A DNA stretch of 22,505 bases from Treponema sp. (GCA_016293645.1 JAEDDW010000028.1:1-22505), one strand, 5' to 3'; counted from the stretch's first letter, positions 6,077-14,189 are shown. Numbers and translations: made by a program. The notes: generated by a model not told the origin, from the sequence alone.

Positions 6077-7819
6077 ATGGCTAAAACAGTTGACGACAAG
6101 AAAATTATTTACACAATGGATCGTGTTTCGCGAGCATACGGAACAAAAGTGGTTTTGAAGGACATCAGCATCTCCTATTATTACGGTGCAAAGATCGGTG
6201 TCATCGGTGAAAACGGCGCTGGTAAATCTTCGCTTTTCAAGATTCTTGCAGGACGCGACACGGATTATACTGGTGAAACTCAGCTTCTCCCTGGATTTAC
6301 AATGGGTTACCTTGAACAGGAACCATATCTTGAGCCAGGCAAAACAGTTATGGAAATCGTTAAGGAAGGTGTAAAACCAATTACAGATCTTCTTGCAGAA
6401 TTCGATAAGGTAAACGAAGCCTTTGGTGATCCTGATGCGGATTTTGACAAGCTTTGCGCACGCCAGGCTGAACTCCAGGAAAAACTTGATGCCGCAGACG
6501 CATGGAACCTTGATGCAAATCTCGAGCTTGCCATGGATGCCCTCCGTTGTCCTCCTGCAGACCAGGTTGTTGACGTTCTTTCCGGTGGTGAACGCCGCCG
6601 TGTTGCTCTTTGCCGCCTTCTTTTGCAGCAGCCGGATATTCTTCTTCTTGACGAACCTACCAACCACCTTGATGCAGAAACAATCGCATGGCTTGAGCGT
6701 CATCTCCGCGATTACAAGGGAACGATCATCGCCATCACCCATGACCGCTACTTCCTTGACAATGTAGCAGGCTGGATTCTTGAAATGGACCGCGGTGAAG
6801 GATATCCATTCAAGGGCAACTATACTGAATGGCTTGAAGCAAAAGAAAAGCGTCTTGCCCTTGAAGAAAAACAGGCTTCCCAGCGCCATCGTGAAATGCA
6901 GGAAGAATTGGAATGGATCCACGCAGGCGCAAAGGGTCGCCAGGCAAAGCACAAGGAACACATCACAAAGTACGAGCAGCTTCTTGCGGAAGAAAACAAG
7001 CGCGTACAGCTTAAGGATACGCAGATTTCAATTCCGGCAGGTCCTCGCCTTGGTTCACTTGTAATCGAAGCACACGGTCTTACAAAGTCTTACGGTGACA
7101 AGCTTCTTTTTGAAAACCTTGACTTTGCAGTTCCGGCCGGTGCCGTTGTCGGTATCGTTGGTCCTAACGGTGCAGGTAAGACAACACTTTTCAAGATGCT
7201 TGCAGATGCCTACGGTGACAACGCAAACGGTGAAAAACCGGACAGCGGTTCATTCAAGATTGGTGAAACTGTAAAGCTTGTTTATGTTGACCAGATGAGA
7301 AGCAAGCTTGACGACAACAAGACTGTTTATGAAATGCTTTCTGACGGCCTTGATTTGATCAAGCTTGGTGCTGTTGACGAAAAGGGTAAGCCTGTAAACG
7401 GAATGCTTCGCGAAGTTAATTCTCATGCTTACTGTTCATGGTTCAACTTTAACGGTGCAGAGCAGAATAAAAAGATCAGCGTCCTTTCCGGTGGTGAAAA
7501 GAACCGCCTCAACATGGGCATGATGTTCAAGGAAGCAGGAAATGTTCTTCTTCTTGACGAACCTACAAACGATCTTGATATTGCAACGACACGTTCTTTG
7601 GAAGAAGCAATCCAGAGCTTTGCCGGATGTGTAATGGTAATCAGCCATGACCGCTACTTCCTTGACCGCATCTGTACGCACATTCTTGCATATGAAAACA
7701 ATTCGGAAGTCCGCTGGTTTGAAGGCAACTGGTCAGAATATGTAGAATGGAAAAAGAAGGAACTTGGTGAGGATAGTGAAATTCCTCACAAGACAGTTTA
7801 TAGAAAGCTTACAAGATAG
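6077..7819 (+). CDS. ettA: Energy-dependent translational throttle protein EttA (ABC-F ATPase)
   Basis: This 580-residue cytosolic ABC-F protein has two ATPase domains and no membrane segment. Known EttA binds the ribosomal E site and gates the first elongation steps according to ATP/ADP level. Domain 1 has Walker A GENGAGKS (44-51), signature LSGGERRR and Walker B LLLDEPTNHLD. Domain 2 has GPNGAGKTT, LSGGEKNR and LLLDEPTNDLD. The inter-domain linker (EWIHAGAKGRQAKHKE), the PAGPRLG segment and the C-terminal KTVYRKLTR closely follow E. coli EttA as I recall it, favouring EttA over Uup or the resistance-type ABC-Fs. An extra segment of about 20 residues (AVDEKGKPVNGM region) lies in domain 2 before the second signature. 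The start is at MAKTVDD; an upstream in-frame extension would cross the promoter. Codon use is strongly biased, suggesting high expression. Confidence 0.93.
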   Translation: MAKTVDDKKIIYTMDRVSRAYGTKVVLKDISISYYYGAKIGVIGENGAGKSSLFKILAGRDTDYTGETQLLPGFTMGYLEQEPYLEPGKTVMEIVKEGVKPITDLLAEFDKVNEAFGDPDADFDKLCARQAELQEKLDAADAWNLDANLELAMDALRCPPADQVVDVLSGGERRRVALCRLLLQQPDILLLDEPTNHLDAETIAWLERHLRDYKGTIIAITHDRYFLDNVAGWILEMDRGEGYPFKGNYTEWLEAKEKRLALEEKQASQRHREMQEELEWIHAGAKGRQAKHKEHITKYEQLLAEENKRVQLKDTQISIPAGPRLGSLVIEAHGLTKSYGDKLLFENLDFAVPAGAVVGIVGPNGAGKTTLFKMLADAYGDNANGEKPDSGSFKIGETVKLVYVDQMRSKLDDNKTVYEMLSDGLDLIKLGAVDEKGKPVNGMLREVNSHAYCSWFNFNGAEQNKKISVLSGGEKNRLNMGMMFKEAGNVLLLDEPTNDLDIATTRSLEEAIQSFAGCVMVISHDRYFLDRICTHILAYENNSEVRWFEGNWSEYVEWKKKELGEDSEIPHKTVYRKLTR

Positions 7820-7833
7820 TTTCATAAACTGTA

Positions 7834-7875
7834 GAAAAAAAAGGCTGTCTGAGATATGTCTCTGACGGCCTTTTT
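7834..7875. terminator. Bidirectional terminator between ettA and the EEP gene
   Basis: An A-run (7834-7842), GGCTGTC, an inner GAGA/TCTC stem, GACGGCC and a T-run (7871-7875) form a long hairpin with U tracts on both strands. It lies between two converging genes and can stop both. Confidence 0.88.
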
Positions 7876-7895
7876 GTATTTTAAATCAGAATCTG

Positions 7896-8978
7896 CTATT
7901 TGAGAATAAAATCCATGTAGACTGGGTTATGGTCGCTGTACATGAAGTTGTTGTCGATGACATCTGCTTTGACGACCTCAACATTGTCAGACACGATGAA
8001 TCCGTCGATTACAGTTACAAAGTTTTTTCCGTTCCAAGGCTCTTTTGTATCTCGGACTGTAGGAATTGGATGTTCCAGGTTTACCGGTGGTATAAGCTTA
8101 AGGTGTGCATCGAGTTTTTCAAAAGGAAATGTCTTTGTCCAGTTGAGGCCGTTGGATTCAAATCCAAAATATTTTGACATTCCTTCCATCACCTCACGGT
8201 TGAGGTCTCCGCCGCAGATGATGTAGTTTCCCTTGCCGTATTCTTCCATCATGTCGTTGTTGAGCATTTCAATCTGACGGATGCTTGTCTCTGCATCTGT
8301 CGTATAGGCACTCATGTGTGTGTTGTAGAGCACCAGTTTTTCCCCGTTGTCGACATCAATGTGCGTTTTCATGAAGCAGCGGTCAAGATCCAGAAATTTT
8401 GAAAGGCCAGTTTCTATAGGAAATGACCTTCTTAAGGAATCATATGCCCTGTATCGCGTTGCGATCATTATTCCGGATTTGTTTGAACCGTGTGGCTGTG
8501 TCGGAGGCCAGAAAAGAAATGCGCTGTCATAGTTCTGGGCGAAGACCGTGTTTGAGCTGCCAAGTGATCTGCTTATTTCATCGGAAATTATTTTCCTTTC
8601 ATCCACATGGCGGCTTCTGGTTGAATCAAAGTCTACTTCCTGAAAAAGAAAAAAATCAGGGTTGAATTTCAGAAGAGAAGCAACTGATCCTCTTACGTTC
8701 TTTTCAACTTCTTCCTTTGAGTAGGCCCAGCTGTATTTTCCGCCATCCATGAAAAAAGAAAAATCCTGGCTGTAGGCACCAAAACCAATGTTGGCAGACG
8801 TCAGAGTGTATGTGGTTCCGCATGAAATCTTTTCCTTGCTGTATGAACCGTCTGTCTCGAGGCTCAAGTTGTCGGCAATTCTGCTGTAGGAAAGCAAAAT
8901 ATAAGCAAAATAAGAAATCAGAGCGACAAAAAATACTGCCGCGAAAATGATGAAAACTTTTAAAACGATTTTTAACAT
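7896..8978 (-). CDS. Membrane-anchored endonuclease/exonuclease/phosphatase-family protein
   Basis: This 360-residue protein has one N-terminal membrane segment (about residues 4-30), placing the catalytic domain outside the cytoplasmic membrane if it acts as an uncleaved anchor. The rest has the EEP fold (DNase I, exonuclease III, sphingomyelinase and inositol phosphatase superfamily). All expected active-site motifs are visible: SANIG (61-65), FQEVD with metal-ligand E114, NTHMSAY with H221, GGDLNRE with D258 and N260, DGFIV with D325, and the terminal SDHNP with D349 and H350. It should be a Mg2+-dependent phosphodiesterase or phosphatase; whether it acts on nucleic acid, lipid or a phosphorylated small molecule cannot be told. 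The start at 8978 follows a good Shine-Dalgarno (AAAGGA, 7 bases upstream) and begins right before the membrane segment; an extended frame to 9179 would overlap the polA promoter and start. Confidence 0.85.
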   Translation of the reverse strand: MLKIVLKVFIIFAAVFFVALISYFAYILLSYSRIADNLSLETDGSYSKEKISCGTTYTLTSANIGFGAYSQDFSFFMDGGKYSWAYSKEEVEKNVRGSVASLLKFNPDFFLFQEVDFDSTRSRHVDERKIISDEISRSLGSSNTVFAQNYDSAFLFWPPTQPHGSNKSGIMIATRYRAYDSLRRSFPIETGLSKFLDLDRCFMKTHIDVDNGEKLVLYNTHMSAYTTDAETSIRQIEMLNNDMMEEYGKGNYIICGGDLNREVMEGMSKYFGFESNGLNWTKTFPFEKLDAHLKLIPPVNLEHPIPTVRDTKEPWNGKNFVTVIDGFIVSDNVEVVKADVIDNNFMYSDHNPVYMDFILK

Positions 8979-8997
8979 CCAATTTTCCTTTATGGTT

Positions 8998-9026
8998 ATT
9001 TTAAAGTAAAACTGAGAATATGTCAT
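8998..9026 (-). promoter_or_regulatory. Promoter of the EEP-family gene
   Basis: On the minus strand -35 ATGACA (9021-9026), a 17-bp spacer and -10 TAAAAT (8998-9003) lie about 20 bp upstream of the ATG, leaving a short leader with a Shine-Dalgarno site. Confidence 0.65.
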
Positions 9027-9069
9027 CAAGGATGACTCCGTGCTTGTTGGCTCATTCTTTTTCTGCATG

Positions 9070-9098
9070 TTTATAAAAGCAATGGATTCTGTTAAAAT
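9070..9098 (+). promoter_or_regulatory. Promoter of polA (leaderless type)
   Basis: A -35-like TTTATA (9070-9075), a 17-bp spacer and -10 TAAAAT (9093-9098) lie only 6 bases before the ATG at 9105. There is no Shine-Dalgarno sequence. This decides for ATG 9105 against the in-frame GTG at 9099, which abuts the -10 box. Confidence 0.6.
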
Positions 9099-9104
9099 GT
9101 GGTC

Positions 9105-11918
9105 ATGAATAATAATACAGTTTACATTCTTGATTCCTATGGACTTATCTACAGAGCTTACTTTGCTTTGATGAACCATCCCCTTACCAATTCAAAAGGT
9201 GAAAATATCAGCGCCGTCGTAATATTTTTTAAGAATCTGAAATCCCTTCTGGATAAATACAAGCCGGCTTATCTTGCTGCAGCTTTTGATTCGCGAACAA
9301 AAACTTTCCGCCATGACATTTATCCTGAGTACAAGGCCAACCGTGCAAAGACACCGGAAGATCTTCATGCCCAGGTTCCGTGGATCGAGGAAATACTTGA
9401 AGAATTCGGAGTGCCTGTCCTGAGGGTGGATACATATGAGGCTGATGACATCATTGCTACGGTTGCAAAAAAATGTGCACAGGAAGGCAGAGAGTGCCGT
9501 ATTCTAAGCGGTGACAAGGATCTTCTTCAGCTTGTTTCTGAAACCTGCAAGGAAATGCAGCCGGACAAGGCCAACGGTGGCTGGGAAACCATGGGTATTG
9601 AGGAAGTAAATGAAAAGTGGGGCATCGGTCCTGAAAAAATTCTGGACTATCTTTCACTGGTCGGAGATGCCGCAGACAATGTTCCCGGAGTCAAAGGTGT
9701 AGGTGATAAAACTGCACTTAAACTTCTGGTACAGTATGAGACTCTCGACGGAATCTATGAGCATGCTGATGAAATCAAAGGAGCCCTCGGTGAGAAAATC
9801 CGCAGCGATAAAGAGAACGCATACTTTTCAAAAAAACTGATTTCTCTCGATGACAATGTTCCGGTGGAAATTGATTTTGAAAAGTTTTCTACTTCAACGA
9901 ATGATTACAGTGCCTGTGCAAGGGCTCTTGCGAAACATGGTGCGTTTGCTGTGGCCAAATCCTATGATGGTGTTTCAGTTTCTGGGACAGCCGGAACTAA
10001 AACGGCGTCAGAAAAAAAAGATGAGGCTCATGGCAGCTCCGTGGAACTTAAGGAGATTCCCTCTGATGATTCTGTAAAGGAAGTCATACAGAACAAAGGA
10101 AACTACAGGGCCGTAACTGATCTTAAGGAACTTGAAAAAATCATTGACGGTCTTGTTTCTTCAAAAAACAAGGTCTGCGCTTTTGATACTGAAACTGACG
10201 GTCTTGAGACCTGCAAGGCAAATCTCGTAGGCTTCAGTCTCTGTTCAAAAAAAGGTGAAGGTATCTATGTTCCTGTGGTTCTTTCAGGCGGAATGTTTGC
10301 ACCTCCTACAATCTCACTGAAAGATTGTGTCGCTCAGCTTAAAAGAATTTTCCTGAATCCCGAAGTCGTTGTCGTAATGCATAATGCAAAGTTTGATATT
10401 GAAATTCTTCATACGAACGGAATGAATGAAAAAATCTGCTGCAAGATTTTTGACACGATGATTGCTGCCTGGCTTCTTAATCCAAGTGCGCTGGGCAAGT
10501 CTCCTTTCAGCCTTGAATATCTTGGTGAGACAAAACTTGGTCTCAAGGGAATTGAATTCAAGGATCTTGTAAAGAAAGGTCAGACCTTCGCTGATGTTCC
10601 ACTTGAGCAGGCGGCAGACTATGGAGCCGAGGACAGCGATTTCACTTTGCAGCTTTATGAACTTTTCAAACCTCAGATTGTGGAAAGAAAACTTGAGAAA
10701 CTTTATGAGATGGAAATGAAAATCCTCCCGATACTTGTTTCAATGGAACTGCAGGGAATACATCTGGATAAGAAAGCCCTCAACAGTTATAGCGTTGAAC
10801 TTGCAAAATTGATAGAAGAAAAAGAAAAAGAAATCCATGGTCTTGCCGGACATGAGTTCAATATAGCTTCTACAAAGCAGCTTCAGACTGTTCTTTTTGA
10901 AGAAAAAGGATTCAAGACAGCCAAGAAAACAAAGACGGGTTACAGCACAGATACTGCGGTCCTTGAGGAGATCGCTGAAAGCACCGATGATCCGCTGCCA
11001 AAGGCTATTCTTGATTACCGTTCATATACGAAGCTTCAGTCAACCTATGTGGAGGCCCTTCCACTTCTTGCAGATAAGGATGACCGCATTCATACATCCT
11101 TCATGCAGACCGGAACAGCAACAGGTCGTCTTTCAAGCCGTGATCCTAACCTGCAGAATATTCCAGTCCGTGATGATGCCGGAAGAAGAATCAGAACAGC
11201 ATTTACCGCACTTCCTGGAAAGGTTTTAATTTCCGCAGATTACAGCCAGATTGAACTTGTTGTTCTTGCACACCTGAGCGGAGACAAAAATCTGAGTTCG
11301 GCTTTCATAAACGGTATAGATGTCCACAAGTCAACTGCAGCTTTGGTTTTCAACAAAAAGCCGGAAGAAGTTACTGCGGATGAGAGACGTTTTGCCAAGA
11401 CGGTAAACTTTGGTGTCATGTATGGTATGAGTGCATTCCGTCTTGCGAATGAGCTTGATATCAGCCGTACCGAAGCAAAGAATTTCATCGACCAGTATTT
11501 TGCCACATATTCCGACGTTAAAAAGTTTCTCGATGACACGAAGGAAAATGCAAAAACAGATGGATATGTTGAAACCATTACCGGAAGACGGCGCTATATT
11601 CCTGAGATCCGCTCTTCAAATAAAATGGTTGCTCAGGCAGCGGAGAGAATTGCCATAAATACTCCTATTCAAGGCAGTGCGGCAGACATTGTAAAGACTG
11701 CCATGATCAATGTCGCTGATAGAATTTCTGCAACAGGAAGTCCTTTGAAGATGCTTCTCCAGGTACATGATGAACTTATTTTTGAATGCATAGATGATGC
11801 GGATGAAATTAAAAAAGCAGTCGAGCTTATCCGCTGTGAAATGGAAAATGCCTTTCAGCTGAATGTTCCTTTGCGCGTAAGCATTGAATACGGAAAGAAC
11901 TGGGGAGAATTCCACTGA
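9105..11918 (+). CDS. polA: DNA polymerase I (with 5' nuclease and proofreading domains)
   Basis: This 937-residue protein matches the full-length family (E. coli 928). It fills gaps and removes RNA primers during lagging-strand synthesis and excision repair. The 5' nuclease domain spans about 1-290 (YILDSYGLIYRAYFAL; AAFDSRTKTFRHD; SGDKDLLQLV). The 3'-5' exonuclease domain follows, with FDTETDG holding metal ligands D361 and E363, then HNAKFDIE and YGAEDSDF, so proofreading looks intact. The polymerase domain contains motif A DYSQIELVVLAH with D712, the O-helix RRFAKTVNFGVMYG, and motif C QVHDE with D889. The offset from E. coli D705 and D882 is a constant seven. It is the first gene of a polA-coaE-SPOR unit, and its stop codon overlaps the coaE start by one base. 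Confidence 0.96.
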   Translation: MNNNTVYILDSYGLIYRAYFALMNHPLTNSKGENISAVVIFFKNLKSLLDKYKPAYLAAAFDSRTKTFRHDIYPEYKANRAKTPEDLHAQVPWIEEILEEFGVPVLRVDTYEADDIIATVAKKCAQEGRECRILSGDKDLLQLVSETCKEMQPDKANGGWETMGIEEVNEKWGIGPEKILDYLSLVGDAADNVPGVKGVGDKTALKLLVQYETLDGIYEHADEIKGALGEKIRSDKENAYFSKKLISLDDNVPVEIDFEKFSTSTNDYSACARALAKHGAFAVAKSYDGVSVSGTAGTKTASEKKDEAHGSSVELKEIPSDDSVKEVIQNKGNYRAVTDLKELEKIIDGLVSSKNKVCAFDTETDGLETCKANLVGFSLCSKKGEGIYVPVVLSGGMFAPPTISLKDCVAQLKRIFLNPEVVVVMHNAKFDIEILHTNGMNEKICCKIFDTMIAAWLLNPSALGKSPFSLEYLGETKLGLKGIEFKDLVKKGQTFADVPLEQAADYGAEDSDFTLQLYELFKPQIVERKLEKLYEMEMKILPILVSMELQGIHLDKKALNSYSVELAKLIEEKEKEIHGLAGHEFNIASTKQLQTVLFEEKGFKTAKKTKTGYSTDTAVLEEIAESTDDPLPKAILDYRSYTKLQSTYVEALPLLADKDDRIHTSFMQTGTATGRLSSRDPNLQNIPVRDDAGRRIRTAFTALPGKVLISADYSQIELVVLAHLSGDKNLSSAFINGIDVHKSTAALVFNKKPEEVTADERRFAKTVNFGVMYGMSAFRLANELDISRTEAKNFIDQYFATYSDVKKFLDDTKENAKTDGYVETITGRRRYIPEIRSSNKMVAQAAERIAINTPIQGSAADIVKTAMINVADRISATGSPLKMLLQVHDELIFECIDDADEIKKAVELIRCEMENAFQLNVPLRVSIEYGKNWGEFH

Positions 11919-12529
11919 TGGTTATCTGTGTGACAGGTCCAATGGCTGCTGGCAAGAATTATGTTTCATCTCTTATTGAACAGATGTCTGTAGATGGAAA
12001 GATGTTTGTTTCAATAGATGCAGACATAGCAGGGCATGATGCTGTTGATGGTTCCGCCTTGAAAATCATGGAGACCTTTGGTGATCTTGCGGAAAAAAAA
12101 GGAATACCTCTTGCTGATGAAAACGGTAAGATCATCCGTCGTAATCTTGGTGCCCTCATTTTTGGCAATCCGGAACTTGTGTCTAAGCAGGAATCCATTG
12201 TCTATCCAAAAATTACTTCTACCATAGAGAAATTCATTGAAGAAAACAGCGGTAAAAATGTGATCGTCAATGCTACTGTTCTGTTTAAAATTCCGCTGGT
12301 GAAAAAAATGGATGCCATAATTTATGTTGACTGTCCCTGGTTCATAAGGTTGTGGCGTGCCAGAAAAAGGGATGGAATGAAACTGTCTCAGATTCTTGCA
12401 AGATTCAGAAGCCAGAAAAATCTTTATGCCTCATACCTGGAAACCGGTGTAAAGGTAATCAGAATTTCCAATCATGGATGCAGAAAACGACTGCAAAAAA
12501 AAGTGCGATTTGTCATAACTAATTGCTAA
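11918..12529 (+). CDS. coaE: Dephospho-CoA kinase
   Basis: This 203-residue protein phosphorylates dephospho-CoA with ATP in the last step of coenzyme A synthesis. Support comes from the N-terminal nucleotide loop VTGPMAAGKNYVSSL, the substrate-binding SIDADIAGHDAV (the family's DADxIAH motif), the middle motif RRNLGALIFGNPE, and VYPKITSTI followed later by YVDCPWFIRLWRARKRDGM, which fit CoaE order and length. An oddity is that the residue after the Walker A lysine is asparagine instead of the usual serine or threonine (GPMAAGKN). The ATG overlaps the polA stop (TGATG), implying translational coupling. The polA-coaE pairing is seen in other bacteria too. The assignment is good but rests on motifs. 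Confidence 0.85.
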   Translation: MVICVTGPMAAGKNYVSSLIEQMSVDGKMFVSIDADIAGHDAVDGSALKIMETFGDLAEKKGIPLADENGKIIRRNLGALIFGNPELVSKQESIVYPKITSTIEKFIEENSGKNVIVNATVLFKIPLVKKMDAIIYVDCPWFIRLWRARKRDGMKLSQILARFRSQKNLYASYLETGVKVIRISNHGCRKRLQKKVRFVITNC

Positions 12530-12612
12530 ATAATATTTTTATAGTTCCGATAATTATTGTATGGATACCGGCGTGTTTTGTTTTTGAAATCTAAGCCGGC
12601 AGGGGATAAGTT

Positions 12613-13515
12613 ATGGAACAGAAAAGAACAATATGGATTGTACTCGCCGCAGGAATATTCCTGATGGTTGTTATCGGGGCTGCTGTAATTCTTTATGCGC
12701 CGGAAGCTAGAAAAGATACAACTGCATTGGTTCAGAAGGAGAACGGAACTGTATGGATGTCTCCTGAAGTTGCCCAGCATAAAAAAGATGAACTCATGGA
12801 AAATTCATCTGTTGTTTCAGCACCTGTTGAAGATGTAAAGGCAGTTGAAGACACATCTGTTGTTTCTTCGATAGCCACACCTGCAGAGGGAACAACTCAG
12901 ATTGAAAACATGACAGTCATCGCAACTGGAAATACAAATGTCTATTCGATTGGTGCTGATGGCCCTGCTACAATTGATCTCAACAATGTAAGGGAAGTTG
13001 CTGATGAACCTGCAGTAAAAGCACAGAACCGTGCTGCTGAAGCTGCTATCAGAGAAACAAATACTGTCAGACGCAACGTTGAAGTAAGCGATGTTCTTGT
13101 AGAAAACTCATACAAGGATGTTTCAAAGGCAACCGCTTCAAGCAACGTAAGAAAAGCTGAAAGATCATCTTCAGCAAATGTTTCTGCACCTGTAAAGAAG
13201 GCGGCACCAGCTGCAAAAAAGACAGAAGCAAAGGCACCTGCGAAAGTTGAAAGAATCCCTGACAGATTCTGGGTTCAGGCTGCTTCCTATAGTGCAAAAA
13301 AGAATGCCGATGAAGCAAGGTCAGTTCTTGAGCAGAAAAAGATTCAGTGTGAAGTGTTCACATTCACTGATGCAAAGGGAACACTTTACTATCGTGTACG
13401 CGTTGGTCCTTATACAACCAGGAAAGAAGCTGAGTATTGGAAAAAGAAGATTGATGAGATTCCTCTTTTCTCAAAGAACGGATCTTTCGTTACCAACTCT
13501 TCTGCTGCAAAATAA
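12613..13515 (+). CDS. SPOR-domain cell-envelope protein
   Basis: This 300-residue protein has a short cytoplasmic N-terminus, one membrane helix (about residues 7-29: WIVLAAGIFLMVV and following) and a long low-complexity linker rich in Ala, Val, Lys, Ser and Thr. It ends in a SPOR domain (about 215-292) starting DRFWVQAASYSAKKNADEA and containing YYRVRVGPYTTRKEAE. SPOR domains bind glycan strands stripped of peptides and gather at division septa, so a role in cell division or peptidoglycan remodelling outside the inner membrane is likely. The linker carries Lys/Ala/Pro-rich stretches typical of periplasm-spanning spacers. It has a Shine-Dalgarno (AGGGG, 8 bases upstream) and lies 83 bp after coaE. 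I see no convincing promoter in that gap, so it is probably the third gene of the polA unit, before the terminator at 13536. Confidence 0.85.
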   Translation: MEQKRTIWIVLAAGIFLMVVIGAAVILYAPEARKDTTALVQKENGTVWMSPEVAQHKKDELMENSSVVSAPVEDVKAVEDTSVVSSIATPAEGTTQIENMTVIATGNTNVYSIGADGPATIDLNNVREVADEPAVKAQNRAAEAAIRETNTVRRNVEVSDVLVENSYKDVSKATASSNVRKAERSSSANVSAPVKKAAPAAKKTEAKAPAKVERIPDRFWVQAASYSAKKNADEARSVLEQKKIQCEVFTFTDAKGTLYYRVRVGPYTTRKEAEYWKKKIDEIPLFSKNGSFVTNSSAAK

Positions 13516-13535
13516 AAACAGATCCATTCAACAAA

Positions 13536-13564
13536 GGCTGCCTTTTATGGCGGCCCTTTTTTTT
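13536..13564 (+). terminator. Intrinsic terminator of the polA-coaE-SPOR unit
   Basis: GGCTGCC (13536-13542), loop TTTTAT and GGCGGCC (13549-13555) form a stem with one G-U pair, followed by C and eight Ts (13557-13564). It is a textbook intrinsic terminator, and its loop and T-run also form the upstream part of the ybaK promoter region. Confidence 0.9.
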
Positions 13565-13565
13565 G

Positions 13566-13571
13566 TATAAT
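13566..13571 (+). promoter_or_regulatory. -10 box of ybaK (leaderless type)
   Basis: A perfect TATAAT ends 7 bases before the ATG at 13579, and there is no Shine-Dalgarno. The only possible -35 sequences (TTTTAT or TTTATG around 13543-13549) are poor and lie inside the upstream terminator loop. Confidence 0.55.
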
Positions 13572-13578
13572 CTTATTT

Positions 13579-14064
13579 ATGAAAAAGACAAATGCCATGA
13601 GAATCCTCGACGGACTCAAGATTTCCTACGAAGCAAAAGAGTATGATGATGACGGCGAACACGAACTTGCCAAAGGTGCAGCGGAACGAACTGCAGAAAA
13701 ACTTGGTGTTGCTCCTGAATGTGTTTTCAAGACAATAGTTTTCCGAACGGATACAAAGGAAATAGTTGTTTTCTGCCAGAGCGCAATCCATGAAATCAAT
13801 TTGAAGAAAGCACGCAATGCCTGTGGGGCAAAGGAAGTGACTCCCGTAAAGCAGGAAGAACTTTTGGCTTTGACGGGTTACATCCGTGGTGGTTGTTCTC
13901 CTGTTGGAATGAAAAGAAAGTTCCGCACCTTCATTGATTCTTCTGCCATGTCACAGGAAAAGATAAACATAAGCGGAGGTCAGCGCGGAATTCAGCTGAC
14001 ACTTGCGCCTGCAGATCTTGTGAAAGCCTGCGATGCTGAAGTTGTTGATCTGATCCTTGAATAA
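13579..14064 (+). CDS. ybaK: Cys-tRNA(Pro)/aminoacyl-tRNA deacylase, YbaK/EbsC family
   Basis: This 161-residue cytosolic protein of the YbaK/ProX-like editing family hydrolyses mischarged aminoacyl-tRNA in trans; known YbaK removes cysteine from tRNA(Pro). Family marks are the N-terminal helix region, the conserved lysine in ECVFKTIVF, VVFCQSAIHEINLKKA in the core, the hallmark GYIRGGCSPVGMKRKF, and the C-terminal ISGGQRGIQLTLAPADL. The length matches E. coli YbaK (about 159). It stands alone, between the polA-unit terminator and the palindromic element, with a -10 box 7 bases before the ATG and no ribosome-binding site. Substrate preference (Cys versus Ala or others) cannot be fixed from sequence. 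Confidence 0.92.
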   Translation: MKKTNAMRILDGLKISYEAKEYDDDGEHELAKGAAERTAEKLGVAPECVFKTIVFRTDTKEIVVFCQSAIHEINLKKARNACGAKEVTPVKQEELLALTGYIRGGCSPVGMKRKFRTFIDSSAMSQEKINISGGQRGIQLTLAPADLVKACDAEVVDLILE

Positions 14065-14066
14065 AA

Positions 14067-14189
14067 GAAGGGATGTCCGATAAGTATTCATGTCAGGATC
14101 ATTGAGCTTGTCGAAATGACCAATGATACTATATGTGGTGGTTTCGACTACGCTCAACCACCCTGAAATTACTTTTAGGACAGCCCTTC
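14067..14189. repeat. REP/REPIN-like nested palindromic element
   Basis: A 123-bp nested palindrome lies between converging genes. The outer arms are GAAGGGATGTCC (14067-14078) and GGACAGCCCTTC (14178-14189), paired except at one position. Inside are AAGTA/TACTT and TCAGG/CCTGA pairs. The core holds two hairpins in opposite orientation: CATTGAGCTTGTCGAAATG (14100-14118, plus strand) and 14137-14162, whose minus strand contains GGTTGAGCGTAGTCGAAACC. Both share TTGAGC...GTCGAAA and so place GA opposite GA in the stem. Two inverted copies of a short hairpin are what REPINs look like; those are mobilised by RAYT (TnpA-REP) transposases encoded elsewhere. It may also terminate transcription of both neighbours. 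I infer the class from structure only. Confidence 0.7.

Noticed and set aside
6014..6961. In-frame upstream extension of the SPASM radical SAM gene to 621 residues
   Set aside because: The extension is antisense to ettA, crosses both promoters, and the added sequence is Cys/Phe-rich without similarity; the conserved protein begins at 6013.
9099..9104. GTG start for polA two codons upstream
   Set aside because: The GTG directly abuts the -10 box, so it would lie upstream of the expected transcription start; ATG 9105 fits better.
12530..12612. Possible own promoter for the SPOR gene
   Set aside because: AT-rich hexamers are present but no -35/-10 pair with acceptable spacing and quality could be found.
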